A stretch of 64,000 bases of DNA from Micromonospora noduli (GCF_003264365.1 NZ_PYAK01000001.1:62001-126000); one strand, 5' to 3'; shown: positions 49,148 to 58,208, counted from the stretch's first letter. Program-made: numbers and translations. Notes: generated by a model not told the origin, from the sequence alone.

Positions 49148-50092
49148 TCGTACGCCGATCTCACTTATGCGCAGTGGAACGACCTCTCCGATGGGGCTGC
49201 CCACCGGCTCGTCGAGGAGATCGCCGACCGGCACGGTCTGACCGTGCCGGTCGGCCTCCGGGACACCGTGTACGCGGGGCGGTCGCACCGGGTGGCGCTG
49301 TTCGAGCGGGACGGGATGCGGTTCGCACTGGTGCCCGGCGGCCAACCGACGCTCGGCCACGACGCGACCCGTTTCCAGCCCACGTCGGACCAACTGGCCA
49401 GCTACGCCGACAGCGCTGACGAGTACGGCCTTCCACAGTTGGCCGAGTACGTCGACGCGATGACCTCGCCGATGCGCACCGTGGAGTTGCCAGCGATGCT
49501 GGTCGCTGTCGACGCGTTCGACCCCTGCGAGGTCCCGCTGGCGCCGGACGACCCCCGGGTGCTCAAACTCATCGCGTCGCAGGGAGCCCAGCTCGACGGG
49601 GTGAGCACGTTCCGGTCTGCCGGTGGGCTGACCGTCGAGTTCGACCGGACCGGGCAGGTGGCGAAGGCCCGAGCGATTACGGACGTCTCCTACGACGAGG
49701 CGATGGCCCAGCTCGCGAGCGTCGGCCTGCGGACGGCGACTGCGGATGAGTGGGAGTGGGCATGCGGCGCGGGGGCGACGACTCTGTTCCGCTGGGGTGA
49801 TGACTGCCCCGTCGACGGTTACCCGTACGACTACAAAACCGGAATGCACCACGACACCAACCTGTGGGGGTTGGCGATCGGGCAAGATCCGTACAAGCAC
49901 GAGGTGACCACCGAGCGCACCATCGTGTGCGGCGGCGATGGCGGCGGCACCACCTGCGGAGGCAGCGGCTTTTTCCTGGGGTGGCTCACCCTCGCGACCG
50001 CCTACCGGGACAAGGATTTCGGCCAGTGGCTCGCCTCTGACGACGGGTACGCCGAAGAGATCCTGACCCGACCCGTCCTGGAGCTGAGCTAG
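49145..50092 (+). CDS. FGE/sulfatase-modifying-factor-like protein
   Basis: Cytoplasmic protein of 315 residues. FALVPGGQPTLGHD near ~60 and VSYDEAMAQLASVGLRTATADEWEWACGAGATTLFRWGDD (given in part: TADEWEWACGAG, LFRWGDD) resemble the FGE/DUF323 C-type-lectin fold, in which xLPTEAEWEYAAR...WGD is the core. The central ~80 residues and the C-terminus differ, and the copper-binding cysteine pair of true formylglycine-generating enzymes is not evident; cysteines occur instead in IVCGGD and TTCGGSG. It is probably a divergent relative with another role. GTG 49145 is leaderless by promoter geometry. Confidence 0.62.
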   Translation: MSYADLTYAQWNDLSDGAAHRLVEEIADRHGLTVPVGLRDTVYAGRSHRVALFERDGMRFALVPGGQPTLGHDATRFQPTSDQLASYADSADEYGLPQLAEYVDAMTSPMRTVELPAMLVAVDAFDPCEVPLAPDDPRVLKLIASQGAQLDGVSTFRSAGGLTVEFDRTGQVAKARAITDVSYDEAMAQLASVGLRTATADEWEWACGAGATTLFRWGDDCPVDGYPYDYKTGMHHDTNLWGLAIGQDPYKHEVTTERTIVCGGDGGGTTCGGSGFFLGWLTLATAYRDKDFGQWLASDDGYAEEILTRPVLELS

Positions 50093-50189
50093 GCCCACAG
50101 CGGCTGGCCACTTCGCAGCGGCAGGTCCGCGCATCCGGCGCCCCAAAAAGCATGAGACTCGACGAGATTCCCAGTGCACGCTTGGCGGC

Positions 50190-51041
50190 ATGGAGCCCGC
50201 CTACCCCTGTGTGTGCTGCGGATATCGCACCCTCTCGGACCCACCGGGATCTCATGAGATCTGTCCCGTGTGCGGGTGGGAGGACGACGTCTACCAACTC
50301 CGCTGGCCGTATCAGGCGGTCGGCGCAAACGATCGCTCGTTGTTCGATGCCCAGCGGAGCTTCATTCCGCCCTCGTCCAGCGCTGATTCCAGCCGCACGC
50401 AGACCCGCGCCGACGTAAGCGATTTCGAGCGGGAGCCCCTCTGGCGGCGCATCGATGATCGCCGCGACCGGTTCGAGCCACGCGGCGGAAGCCTCGCCCC
50501 CTGGCCCGACGATCGGACGATCCTGTACTGGTGGCGGCGCCGCACCTCGAGAGCCTGGTGGGAGGACGTCACACCCAGTGCCCTCACCTACGGCGACGAC
50601 GCCGACAGTCGGGTCACCGAGTTCGTCGCTGCCGTGCGTGCTGTCGCCGACGCGACGCCGCCTGCCGATCCTGACAACCTCTCCGGCATGGAGGTCGACT
50701 TCGACCACTACCTCTGGCGCTGCCGATCGATCCGGCAGGTGACAGTGTCCAGCAGTGCGGACCCTGCCGGTCAACTGACCGCCCACTGCCTCGCCGAACA
50801 AGCCGCAACGCCACAGCAGGTCGCAGCGGAGCTTGAAGAAGTGTGGCTGCGGGACCTTCGCTACCAGGACTGGGACGCCCACCTGCTGCAGGTCACGCCG
50901 ACCTCGGTGGATCTCCACGTGGCGACCAGGAACAGCCAAGGCGGCTACTACATCACCGCTTCGATCTTCACACGATGGTCCGACAACGTCGATGCGTCGA
51001 CAGACGCAGCAGCCGAGTTCAGAACGTGGCGATCGGGTTGA
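50190..51041 (+). CDS. CPCC-type cysteine-rich domain protein
   Basis: Cytoplasmic protein of 283 residues. An N-terminal zinc-ribbon-like CPCC domain (~5-40) shows YPCVCCGYRTL and EICPVCGWEDD, with a following WP(Y) segment. The remaining ~200 residues are of unknown fold, with WEDVTPSALTYGDD and later VDLHVATRNSQGGYYI. CPCC domains often occur in small proteins linked to contact-dependent or immunity loci, but no toxin is nearby. Its 3' end overlaps that of the convergent cyclase gene by 23 bases. Confidence 0.72.
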   Translation: MEPAYPCVCCGYRTLSDPPGSHEICPVCGWEDDVYQLRWPYQAVGANDRSLFDAQRSFIPPSSSADSSRTQTRADVSDFEREPLWRRIDDRRDRFEPRGGSLAPWPDDRTILYWWRRRTSRAWWEDVTPSALTYGDDADSRVTEFVAAVRAVADATPPADPDNLSGMEVDFDHYLWRCRSIRQVTVSSSADPAGQLTAHCLAEQAATPQQVAAELEEVWLRDLRYQDWDAHLLQVTPTSVDLHVATRNSQGGYYITASIFTRWSDNVDASTDAAAEFRTWRSG

Positions 51042-51972
51042 CCGGGCTGCCGGACGTGCCGGCGAAGCGGACGGGTGCGACTGCCAGGTGAAAGTCCCAC
51101 TGGCCGAGCTCGGCGGCCGTCGTCGCGCAGGCTTCCAGGTCGCAGTTGTCGAGCATCCACAGACCCATCGCGACGAGGCTCACGGCGTGGACCGGCATCA
51201 GAACGTCGTCGTACCCGGACGGCTGAACGTCCTGGGGGGTGTCAGCGCCGATCAGCGCCACCCCCCGTTCGTGCAGCCACGGCAGACAGGACGCGTGCCA
51301 GCCGGCCTGCGTGAAGCCGCTGGCCGCACCGTTCTCGTGCCGGAAGCGCCCGTAGCCGGTCCGCAGGAGTACCGCATCGCCGGGTCGCACCCGCACATCC
51401 TGGCGACGCTCGGCCTCCTCGAGATCGTGGGGAAACACGCCCTGCCCCGGCTCCAGCCATGGCACACCCCGGGCCGCCGCGACGTCGAGCAGGACACCAC
51501 GCGTGACGATCCCGTTCGCGGCCGCCGTGACGGCCGCCCACGCCGAGCCCGTCGCGGCGTCGACCAGTGAGTGCGACCGCCCGTTGTACATCGTGCCGTC
51601 CCAGAAGATGTGGCACGGCGAGTCGAGGTGGGTGAGGGTGTTGCCGTGGAACGAGATGCCGAGCCGCTCGGACGAGAAGCCCCAGCGCCGGTCGGCGTGG
51701 AAGGCGGGCGGCATGTTCTCCGCACCCGGCATGTCGGCGGTGCACGGGCACGTCGTCGTCGACCGCTCCATGTCTGCCGGTGCGGCGACCTCCCACGCGC
51801 AGGACACACTCCTGCCGTGCCGCACCGCCCCCGCCGCCGCCAACCGGACGTCGTCGGTGATGTGGTTCAGCGTTCCGCGCTCGTCGTCGTCGCCCCACCG
51901 CCCCCAGTTGGACAGCGTGTCGAAGTACCCGAGCACCTCGTCCTGGGTCGGCACCGGTCGCCCTGGCGTCAT
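51019..51972 (-). CDS. cyclase family protein, KynB-like metal hydrolase
   Basis: Metal-dependent hydrolase of 317 residues related to kynurenine formamidase KynB and polyketide cyclases. The metal motif reads HGNTLTHLDSPCHIFWDG (~115-132), equivalent to HxGTHxDxPxHF, and RPGDAVLLRTGYGRF and GADTPQDVQPSGYDD are further family blocks. It probably hydrolyses an amide or lactone. ATG 51972 is the first family-consistent start, although GAGGAG is 12 bases away. The start region faces a non-coding strip with a gene remnant (52078-52215). Confidence 0.82.
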   Translation of the reverse strand: MTPGRPVPTQDEVLGYFDTLSNWGRWGDDDERGTLNHITDDVRLAAAGAVRHGRSVSCAWEVAAPADMERSTTTCPCTADMPGAENMPPAFHADRRWGFSSERLGISFHGNTLTHLDSPCHIFWDGTMYNGRSHSLVDAATGSAWAAVTAAANGIVTRGVLLDVAAARGVPWLEPGQGVFPHDLEEAERRQDVRVRPGDAVLLRTGYGRFRHENGAASGFTQAGWHASCLPWLHERGVALIGADTPQDVQPSGYDDVLMPVHAVSLVAMGLWMLDNCDLEACATTAAELGQWDFHLAVAPVRFAGTSGSPVNPIATF

Positions 51973-52077
51973 GTCAGCATCGACTCCTCGTGTCACGCGG
52001 TTTCGAGGCACCGCAGGTCAGAGTAGCCCGCCGCTTGATCGACGGAGGACCGCAGGCAGCGCAGCCGCGCTGGTGTT

Positions 52078-52215
52078 CTACTCACTGAACTCGGTCACGG
52101 AGAGCGCCTCGTCCAGTCGACCGGCGGCGAGGTCGTCGTGGCGGATGACGAAGCTGCCGTAGTAGAACTCGTCGGCGAGGGAAAAACAGGCGAGCGAGGT
52201 ACGACGCGAGGACGC
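52078..52215 (-). pseudogene. C-terminal coding remnant of an unknown gene
   Basis: On the minus strand an open frame ends at TAG 52080-52078. It reads SLADEFYYGSFVIRHDDLAA then GRLDEALSVTEFSE, with near-uniform G/C third positions, as in true genes here. It has no start codon: a stop lies about 20 codons further upstream and no ATG or GTG precedes the conserved-looking part. This looks like the tail of a gene whose 5' part was lost. The family was not recognised. Confidence 0.4.
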
Positions 52216-52268
52216 CGGGCGGCCGGATGGCTCGCCCTGTCGGCATCACCGCCGTTGCCCGCCGACGG

Positions 52269-52688
52269 TCAGAGGCCCTGACCCACCTCGACCAGGTAGC
52301 CGTCCGGGTCGCGCAGGTAGCAGCGGATCTCCGTTCCGTGGTCCTTCGGCTCGGTGAGGAAGTCCGCGCCCCGGGACTTCCACTCCTCGTAGAGTTTCCG
52401 AATGTCCCGGACCCGGACGTTCATCGCGCAGCTCAGCGTGTTGGAGTCGGCCGGCGCCTTGGCCTGCACCGTCGGCTTGTCGTCCGTCGGACCGCCCTCG
52501 ACGTTGATGATGATGTAGCTGTTGAAGAACTTCATGATCAGCGGGCTGCTCTCGTGGACGCAGGTCGCCCCGAACACCCGCTCGTAGTACTCCCGGGACC
52601 GCGCCAGATCGCGAACGATCAGCAAGGTTGCGAGGAACATGCCGTCCTCGGGCTCGAAGTAGTCGGGTGCCGGGTTGGCCAACGCCAT
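52269..52688 (-). CDS. VOC/glyoxalase-fold protein
   Basis: Protein of 139 residues with a complete VOC fold. LLIVRDLARSREYYERVFGA (~22-41) is the typical first helix, and CYLRDPDGYLVEVGQGL closes the second module with Glu in the metal position. Relatives are annotated as glyoxalase/bleomycin-resistance-type proteins; the reaction is unknown. AGGAGG lies five bases before ATG 52688. It is monocistronic. Confidence 0.85.
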   Translation of the reverse strand: MALANPAPDYFEPEDGMFLATLLIVRDLARSREYYERVFGATCVHESSPLIMKFFNSYIIINVEGGPTDDKPTVQAKAPADSNTLSCAMNVRVRDIRKLYEEWKSRGADFLTEPKDHGTEIRCYLRDPDGYLVEVGQGL

Positions 52689-52960
52689 GACGTCCTCCTG
52701 TCGTCGCCCGTCCAGCGCGAGAAGTCGGGCGGCGTCGTATCCCCCACCGATGTTGGCGAAAACGCCACTGCGGCGGGCGATGCCCCGACTGACACGACAG
52801 GTGCCGACCCGGCAGGGGGATGGGATATCGCTCCGGCGAGGGAGGCCGTGCGCCGTTGGCGGTGCGATGGTCAGGCCATCACCGGTGGCCGTCAGCGGAC
52901 AACGGCATCGCGGGCGTCGGTGGTGACGGCAGTGTCCGAGCGGGACGGGTTGGGGTGACG

Positions 52961-54148
52961 ATGACGAAGCATGCTGTCCGGGTGGCCCGGATGTTCGACG
53001 GCGAACGGCTCGTGGACGGTGGGGTGCTGGTCCTGCTCGACGAGGGGCGCATCGCCGAGGTGCACCGGGGTAGCGCCGAGGCGCCGGAAGGCTGGCCGGT
53101 GCGTGAGGAGCCGAACGGCACGCTGCTGCCCGGTCTGGTCGACGCGCACGTGCACCTGTGCGCCGACGCCGGGCCCGACGCGCTCGGCCGGCTCGCCGAT
53201 CGTCCCGAGTCGGACCTCGACGCGGTCGTCGAGGCGTCGCTACGTACGCACCTGGCGGCCGGCGTCACGACGGTCCGGGACCTGGGCGACCGGCGCGACG
53301 CGGTGCTGCATTGGCGGGATCGGCGGGTACGGAACGACCTTCCGACGGTGGTGGGGTCGGGCGCACCGCTCACCAGCGTCGGCGGGCACTGCTGGTCGTT
53401 GGGGGGTGAGGCGAGCGGTGTCGACGGGATCCGCGAGGCCGTACGTCTGCGGGTGGCGGCCGGTGCCGATCTGGTGAAGGTCATGGCCAGCGGCGGGGTG
53501 TTCACCCCGGGCACCGACACCACGAGGCCGCAGTTCACCGACGAGGAACTGACCGCCGCACTGACGCAGGCCCACGATCTGGGCCTGCCGGTGACCGCGC
53601 ACGCGCACGCGCTCAGCGCGGTCGAGCAGGCGCTGCGCGTCGGTGTGGACGGCATCGAGCACTGCACCTGCGTCACCGCGGCCGGCGCCCGTGTTCCCGC
53701 TGAGCTCGCGGACCGACTGGCCGCGTCCGGGGTGGCGGTCTGTGCCACGCTCGGCACCGACCCGGCCGTGGTCACGCCACCCGAGGTGGTGGAGATGGCG
53801 GCGCGGGCCGGGCTCAGCGAGGCCGCGCTGCGCGACGGCGTTGCCACCCTGCAGCGGGCCGGGGTCCGCCTGGTGGCCGGTTCGGACGCGGGCCTCGGCC
53901 CCGCGAAGCCGCACGGGATCCTGCCCGAGACGCTCGTCGAGTACGTGGTCTGCGGCATATCCGCCACCGTCGCCCTCGCCGCGGCCACGTCGGTCGGCGC
54001 CGAGGTGTGTGGCCTGGGGCGACGCAAGGGCCGGGTCCGCCCCGGGTTCGAGGCCGACCTGTTGATCGTGGACGGCGACCCGACGAGCGACATCACGGTG
54101 CTGCGCCGCCCGCTCGCGGTATACCTCGCCGGTGACCTCGTGAGATAA
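52961..54148 (+). CDS. amidohydrolase, imidazolonepropionase-like
   Basis: TIM-barrel metal hydrolase of 395 residues. LLPGLVDAHVHL supplies the HxH metal pair (~62-64), DLVKVMASGG the bridging-Lys candidate, VTAHAHAL and GIEHCT further His ligands, and LVAGSDAG the catalytic Asp; a C-terminal FEADLLIVDGDP strand closes the beta-sandwich. The group resembles prolidase-/organophosphate-type amidohydrolases acting on amide or ester bonds; substrate unknown. ATG 52961 follows a poor ribosome-binding site (GTG 52955 possible); the open frame upstream to 52820 is not family-like. Confidence 0.85.
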   Translation: MTKHAVRVARMFDGERLVDGGVLVLLDEGRIAEVHRGSAEAPEGWPVREEPNGTLLPGLVDAHVHLCADAGPDALGRLADRPESDLDAVVEASLRTHLAAGVTTVRDLGDRRDAVLHWRDRRVRNDLPTVVGSGAPLTSVGGHCWSLGGEASGVDGIREAVRLRVAAGADLVKVMASGGVFTPGTDTTRPQFTDEELTAALTQAHDLGLPVTAHAHALSAVEQALRVGVDGIEHCTCVTAAGARVPAELADRLAASGVAVCATLGTDPAVVTPPEVVEMAARAGLSEAALRDGVATLQRAGVRLVAGSDAGLGPAKPHGILPETLVEYVVCGISATVALAAATSVGAEVCGLGRRKGRVRPGFEADLLIVDGDPTSDITVLRRPLAVYLAGDLVR

Positions 54149-54161
54149 GGGTGTCGCCGGG

Positions 54162-54596
54162 TCAGGACGAGCGGAGCTGCTCACGGAACCAGGCCCGGTC
54201 GGGGTTCACGACAGCCTGATCGCCGAGCACGACGGTGGGCACTGTCTCGTTGCCGCCGGCCACCGCCCGGACGGCGGCGGCAGCGGCCGGGTCGCGCCAG
54301 ATGTCCACCCAGTGCGCCCGCCGGGCGAGCCGGCCGAGGGAGAACCGGAGCCGCAGGCAGTAGTGACAGCCGGGACGCCAGTACACGATCGGCCGGCCGT
54401 CCAGCGCGCTGGCCCGCTGCGCCTCGGCGGCGCCCATCGAGCGGGGAAAGGCCCACGGCGACAGCAGCAGCGCCAAAGCCAGGAAGACCACCAACTCGAC
54501 GCCGCCGACGACGGGCAGATCGTCGGCCAGTTGCGCCGTAGCCACCAGCACGCCGCACGTCGCCATCAGGATCGCCAGAACCCACCGTCGCAGCAC
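54162..54596 (-). CDS. membrane-anchored glutaredoxin-like protein
   Basis: Protein of 144 residues: two hydrophobic segments at the N-terminus (WVLAILMATCGVLVATAQL; VELVVFLALALLLSPWAF), then a glutaredoxin domain with active-site PGCHYC (CxxC) and later ETVPTVVLGD, the cis-Pro loop. The thiol domain follows the second helix, so its side of the membrane depends on topology; cytoplasmic is favoured by two helices and an Arg-rich N-terminus. GTG 54596 is used because GGGAGG precedes it and the hydrophobic part starts there. ATG 54668 would add 24 basic residues. Confidence 0.72.
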   Translation of the reverse strand: MLRRWVLAILMATCGVLVATAQLADDLPVVGGVELVVFLALALLLSPWAFPRSMGAAEAQRASALDGRPIVYWRPGCHYCLRLRFSLGRLARRAHWVDIWRDPAAAAAVRAVAGGNETVPTVVLGDQAVVNPDRAWFREQLRSS

Positions 54597-54661
54597 GCCG
54601 AGGACCCTACCTCCCGGTACGCGACGGCCGCTGTTCCGGCCAGGTCGGCGGCCCTCACGCC

Positions 54662-54690
54662 TTGACATGTATCGATGTTAACGCCAACAT
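54662..54690 (+). promoter_or_regulatory. GH43 promoter with overlapping ATGTTAAC operator
   Basis: TTGACA (54662-54667), 17 bases, CAACAT (54685-54690). The dyad ATGTT-N6-AACAT (54675-54690) overlaps spacer and -10, where a repressor would block polymerase. It shares ATGTTAAC with 37626-37633 before the GH95-like gene. Confidence 0.6.
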
Positions 54691-54853
54691 GAACTCCGCC
54701 ACCTGGTAGCAACGCCACCGTCACATTCCCAGCCCTTTACGCCTCTTCCCCGGCCCTGCCCGACGTCGCCGCGTGGCGTCGACCGGACCGGCCACGGATC
54801 CCCGCGCGCTACAGGTGCTGGTCAATGACCGTCCCCAATCTCGCGGAGGACAC

Positions 54854-56368
54854 ATGCCGCTGCCATTCCCTCGAACCGACCCGAACACCCGTCGGGCCGT
54901 CCGCCGGGGGCCTGCCGGCCACGGTGTCCCTCGGCGTCTGCGGTCGACGCTGGCCGCGGTGCTGGTGGTGCTGGCCGTGTCGGCCGGCCTGCCCGTGGCC
55001 GCGCCGGCGCACGCCGCGCCGGCCGTCACCTACACCAACCCGTTGGTGAACCAGCGGGCCGACCCGCACATTTTCCGGCACACCGACGGCTACTACTACC
55101 TGACCGCGACCGTGCCGCAGTACGACCGGATCGTGCTGCGCCGGGCGACCACCCTGCAAGGGTTGGCAACGGCCGCGGAGACGACGATCTGGAGCCGCCA
55201 CACCAGCGGAGAGATGGGCGCCCACATCTGGGCGCCGGAGATCCACTTCATAAACAACAGGTGGTACGTCTACTTCGCCGCGGGCCGCACCGACGACGTG
55301 TGGCGCATCCGGATGTACGTGTTGGAGAACGCCAACGCGAATCCGCTGACCGGTTCGTGGACGGAACGCGGCCGGATCACCACACCCTGGGACACCTTCA
55401 GCCTGGACGCCTCGACCTTCGTCGCCAACGGGGTGCGCTATCTGACCTGGGCACAGCAGGAGCCGTCGATCGGAAACAACTCCAACGTCTACCTCGCCCG
55501 GATGGGTGCCAACCCGTGGCAGATCACTGGGACCGTGACCCGGCTCGTCGTGCCGACGTACGACTGGGAAACCCGCGGTTACCGGGTTGCCGAGGGACCG
55601 GCGGTGATCCAACGAAACGGCCGGATCTTCCTGACCTACTCGGCCAGCGCCACGGACGCCAACTACTGCCTCGGGATGCTGAGCGCCTCCGCCAGCGCGA
55701 ACCTGCTCGACGCCGCCTCCTGGAGCAAGAGCCCCAGCCCGGTGTTCGCCAGCAACGCGGTCACCGGCCAGTACGGCCCCGGCCACAACTCGTTCACCGT
55801 CTCCGAGGACGGGCAGAGCGACATCCTCGTCTACCACGACCGGAACTACCGCGACATCACCGGCGATCCGCTCAACGACCCGAACCGACGCACCCGGCTA
55901 CAGAAGGTGTACTGGAACGCCGACGGCACCCCGAACTTCGGCATCCCGGTGCCCGATGGGGCCACACCGGTGCGGCTGCGGTCCCATGACCAGGCCAGCA
56001 GCTTCATCCGGCACTACGACTACCGGGCACGGATCGAGCCGAACGTGACCAACCTGGCCGACTCCCAGTTCCGCATCGTCACCGGCCTCGCCGGCGGCGG
56101 ATCGGTGTCGCTGGAGTCGACCAACTTCCCCGGTTACTACCTACGCCACCGGGGCTACGCCCTGTACGTGGAGAAGAACGACGGCTCGGCGCTGTTTGGC
56201 GGCGACGCGAGCTTCCGTCGTCAAGCCGGCCTCGCCGACAGCGCCGGGATCTCACTGGAGTCGCACAACTTCCCGGGCCGCCACGTGCGCCACCGCGACG
56301 GACTGCTCTACATCGAGGCGGTCAGTTCGAGCGCCGAGCGCGCTTCGGCCACCTTCCACCTCGAGTAG
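54854..56368 (+). CDS. secreted GH43 arabinofuranosidase with AbfB (CBM42) domain
   Basis: Exported enzyme of 504 residues: signal peptide (~1-55, long and Arg-rich, ending PAHAAP), five-bladed GH43 propeller (~58-370), AbfB/CBM42 beta-trefoil (~375-504). Catalytic candidates are the base Asp in RADPHIF, the modulating Asp in FSLDAS and the acid Glu in VAEGPAV. The AbfB part shows three trefoil units with SxxSFIRHYDYRARIE, FPGYYLRHRGY and FPGRHVRHRDG. The architecture is that of the Streptomyces exo-1,5-alpha-L-arabinofuranosidase Araf43A, so arabinan side-chain degradation is the probable role. GGAGG is four bases before ATG 54854. Confidence 0.87.
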   Translation: MPLPFPRTDPNTRRAVRRGPAGHGVPRRLRSTLAAVLVVLAVSAGLPVAAPAHAAPAVTYTNPLVNQRADPHIFRHTDGYYYLTATVPQYDRIVLRRATTLQGLATAAETTIWSRHTSGEMGAHIWAPEIHFINNRWYVYFAAGRTDDVWRIRMYVLENANANPLTGSWTERGRITTPWDTFSLDASTFVANGVRYLTWAQQEPSIGNNSNVYLARMGANPWQITGTVTRLVVPTYDWETRGYRVAEGPAVIQRNGRIFLTYSASATDANYCLGMLSASASANLLDAASWSKSPSPVFASNAVTGQYGPGHNSFTVSEDGQSDILVYHDRNYRDITGDPLNDPNRRTRLQKVYWNADGTPNFGIPVPDGATPVRLRSHDQASSFIRHYDYRARIEPNVTNLADSQFRIVTGLAGGGSVSLESTNFPGYYLRHRGYALYVEKNDGSALFGGDASFRRQAGLADSAGISLESHNFPGRHVRHRDGLLYIEAVSSSAERASATFHLE

Positions 56369-56430
56369 GTGCCCGCGGTCGTCGATACCCGTCCAGGTTC
56401 GTCCGGAGCCCATTCCAGCCAGGAGGAGCG

Positions 56431-58089
56431 ATGCCCTTCAGCATCACCAGAAGACCGTCCGGCGGCGGGCCGATCCGTCGCGGCCGGCGTACGGGCCTGG
56501 TGTTCGCCATGATCACCACGCTGGTCGGCGCGGCCGGTGCCGCTCTGGTCGGCGCACCGCCGGCAGCGGCGGCGAGCATCGACACCAACGCCTACTACGT
56601 CCTGGTCAACCGCAACAGCGGCAAGGTCCTCGACGTCCGGGACACCTCGACGGCAGACGGCGCGGTGATCCAGCAGTGGTCCCGTAACGACGGCGCGTGG
56701 CAACAGTTCCAGTTCGTCTCCTCCGGCAGCGGCTACTACCGCCTCAAGGCCCGGCACAGCGGCAAGGTCGTCGACCTCTGGGAGTGGAACACCGCCGACG
56801 GCGCCGAGTACCGCCAGTGGTCCGATGTCAACGGCACCAACCAGCAGTTCCAGGTTCTCGACTCCGACGGCGGCTACGTCCGGCTGATCAACCGCCACTC
56901 CGCGAAGGCACTTGAGGTCTGGGAGCGGTCCGCGGCCGACGGCGGCCGGATCAGTCAGTACGCCGACCTCAACGGCCCGAACCAGCAGTGGCAGCTGGTC
57001 GCGGTCGGTGGCGGCAGCACGCCACCGACCACCGGCTGTGGCAGCGGGTCCACCAACGCCGAGGCCGTACTGAGCGGGAGCACCTGGACGGCCCGCAACG
57101 GCTCGTCGACTGTCTACTCGGGTTCGGACATGCTGTCGGCGATGCAGGCGGCGGTCAACTCGCTCTCGGCGGGTCGTACGTCGAAGCAGCGGGTGGTGGT
57201 TCGCGGCTCCGGCTCGATGAGCGCGGGCTCGCGGTTGTCGCTGCCGTCGTACACGACCCTGGCCGTGTGCGGCACGATCAACGTGACCGGGTCGGGTTCG
57301 GGTGACCAGGCGCCGGTGTACTCGCGGGGAACCACTGACGTCGAGGTGCAGAACCTCACGCTGACCGGCTCGCCGTTGTACGGGATCTTCATGCGCAACG
57401 TGAACAACCTGACTCTCGGGCAGATCGACATGCGGCTCTCCGCCGGTCTGGGCGTACGCATCGACAACCATGGTGGGGATCGAGCGGTGAAGGTGCGCAA
57501 CGTCCGCATCGACACCGTGTACGTGTCGGGGACCGGCACCCACGGGGTGGAGACGTACGGCGTGGACGGTCTGACGATCGGCACGGTCACGGCCCGCAAC
57601 ACCCGGGACTCCGGCCTGCTGCTCAATGACACGATCAACGCCACGGTGGGCACCGTCGACGCGCAGGGCGCCGGGGCCGGCACCGGGTACGCCGCGTTCC
57701 GGATGGCCAACCGCAACGGCCGGGTGGGCAACTCGTACCCGACCAACATCCGGGTCGGAACCGTGCTCGCGTCCGGCGGTGGTCGGGGGATCTTCTGCGT
57801 GTCCGAGTCCGGTGGCGCGGTCATCGACCGGGTGACGATCTCTAACACGGGCAACAACGCGATCCTGGTGGAGAACTGCTACAACGTCACCATCGCCGGG
57901 GTGTCCGGGACGGTGACGGGCGGCGGCGAGGTGCGGATCGCGGCCCGGAGCGAGTTCCCGATCTCCTCCGGCATCCGATTCCAGAATCTGACCGTCAGCG
58001 GCACCAACATCACCCAGAGCCCCTGCGGTGGCGCGAACAACACGATCAGCAACGTCACCCGGGTCAACTCGACCCTGACGTGGTGCTGA
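56431..58089 (+). CDS. secreted ricin-lectin and right-handed beta-helix protein
   Basis: Exported protein of 552 residues: signal peptide (~1-48), ricin-type (CBM13) beta-trefoil (~52-190; three units with the QxW motif as QQF/QQW), a short Gly/Thr/Pro linker, and a parallel beta-helix (~200-552). The helix part has repeated short strands such as VEVQNLTLTGSPLYGIFMRN and LTIGTVTARNTRDSGLLL. Polysaccharide lyases (pectate-lyase-like) and glycosidases use this fold; no catalytic set was identified with confidence. AGGAGG precedes ATG 56431, 62 bases after the GH43 gene, so both may be co-transcribed for plant-wall polysaccharide use. Confidence 0.8.
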   Translation: MPFSITRRPSGGGPIRRGRRTGLVFAMITTLVGAAGAALVGAPPAAAASIDTNAYYVLVNRNSGKVLDVRDTSTADGAVIQQWSRNDGAWQQFQFVSSGSGYYRLKARHSGKVVDLWEWNTADGAEYRQWSDVNGTNQQFQVLDSDGGYVRLINRHSAKALEVWERSAADGGRISQYADLNGPNQQWQLVAVGGGSTPPTTGCGSGSTNAEAVLSGSTWTARNGSSTVYSGSDMLSAMQAAVNSLSAGRTSKQRVVVRGSGSMSAGSRLSLPSYTTLAVCGTINVTGSGSGDQAPVYSRGTTDVEVQNLTLTGSPLYGIFMRNVNNLTLGQIDMRLSAGLGVRIDNHGGDRAVKVRNVRIDTVYVSGTGTHGVETYGVDGLTIGTVTARNTRDSGLLLNDTINATVGTVDAQGAGAGTGYAAFRMANRNGRVGNSYPTNIRVGTVLASGGGRGIFCVSESGGAVIDRVTISNTGNNAILVENCYNVTIAGVSGTVTGGGEVRIAARSEFPISSGIRFQNLTVSGTNITQSPCGGANNTISNVTRVNSTLTWC

Positions 58090-58097
58090 GCCGGTGA

Positions 58098-58129
58098 AGA
58101 GCGGCCGCCCGGGTTGGGGCGGCCGCTCT
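58098..58129. terminator. intrinsic terminator
   Basis: A perfect 13-bp stem (58098-58110 with 58117-58129) and a 6-base loop begins nine bases after the stop of the beta-helix protein. Confidence 0.85.
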
Positions 58130-58208
58130 GCACCGGATCGTGGTCGGTGCTTCCGCCCGGGCCGGTCGCGGGGTTTCGTCGGCTGGCGCTTGCGGGTAGC
58201 GATGGCCC

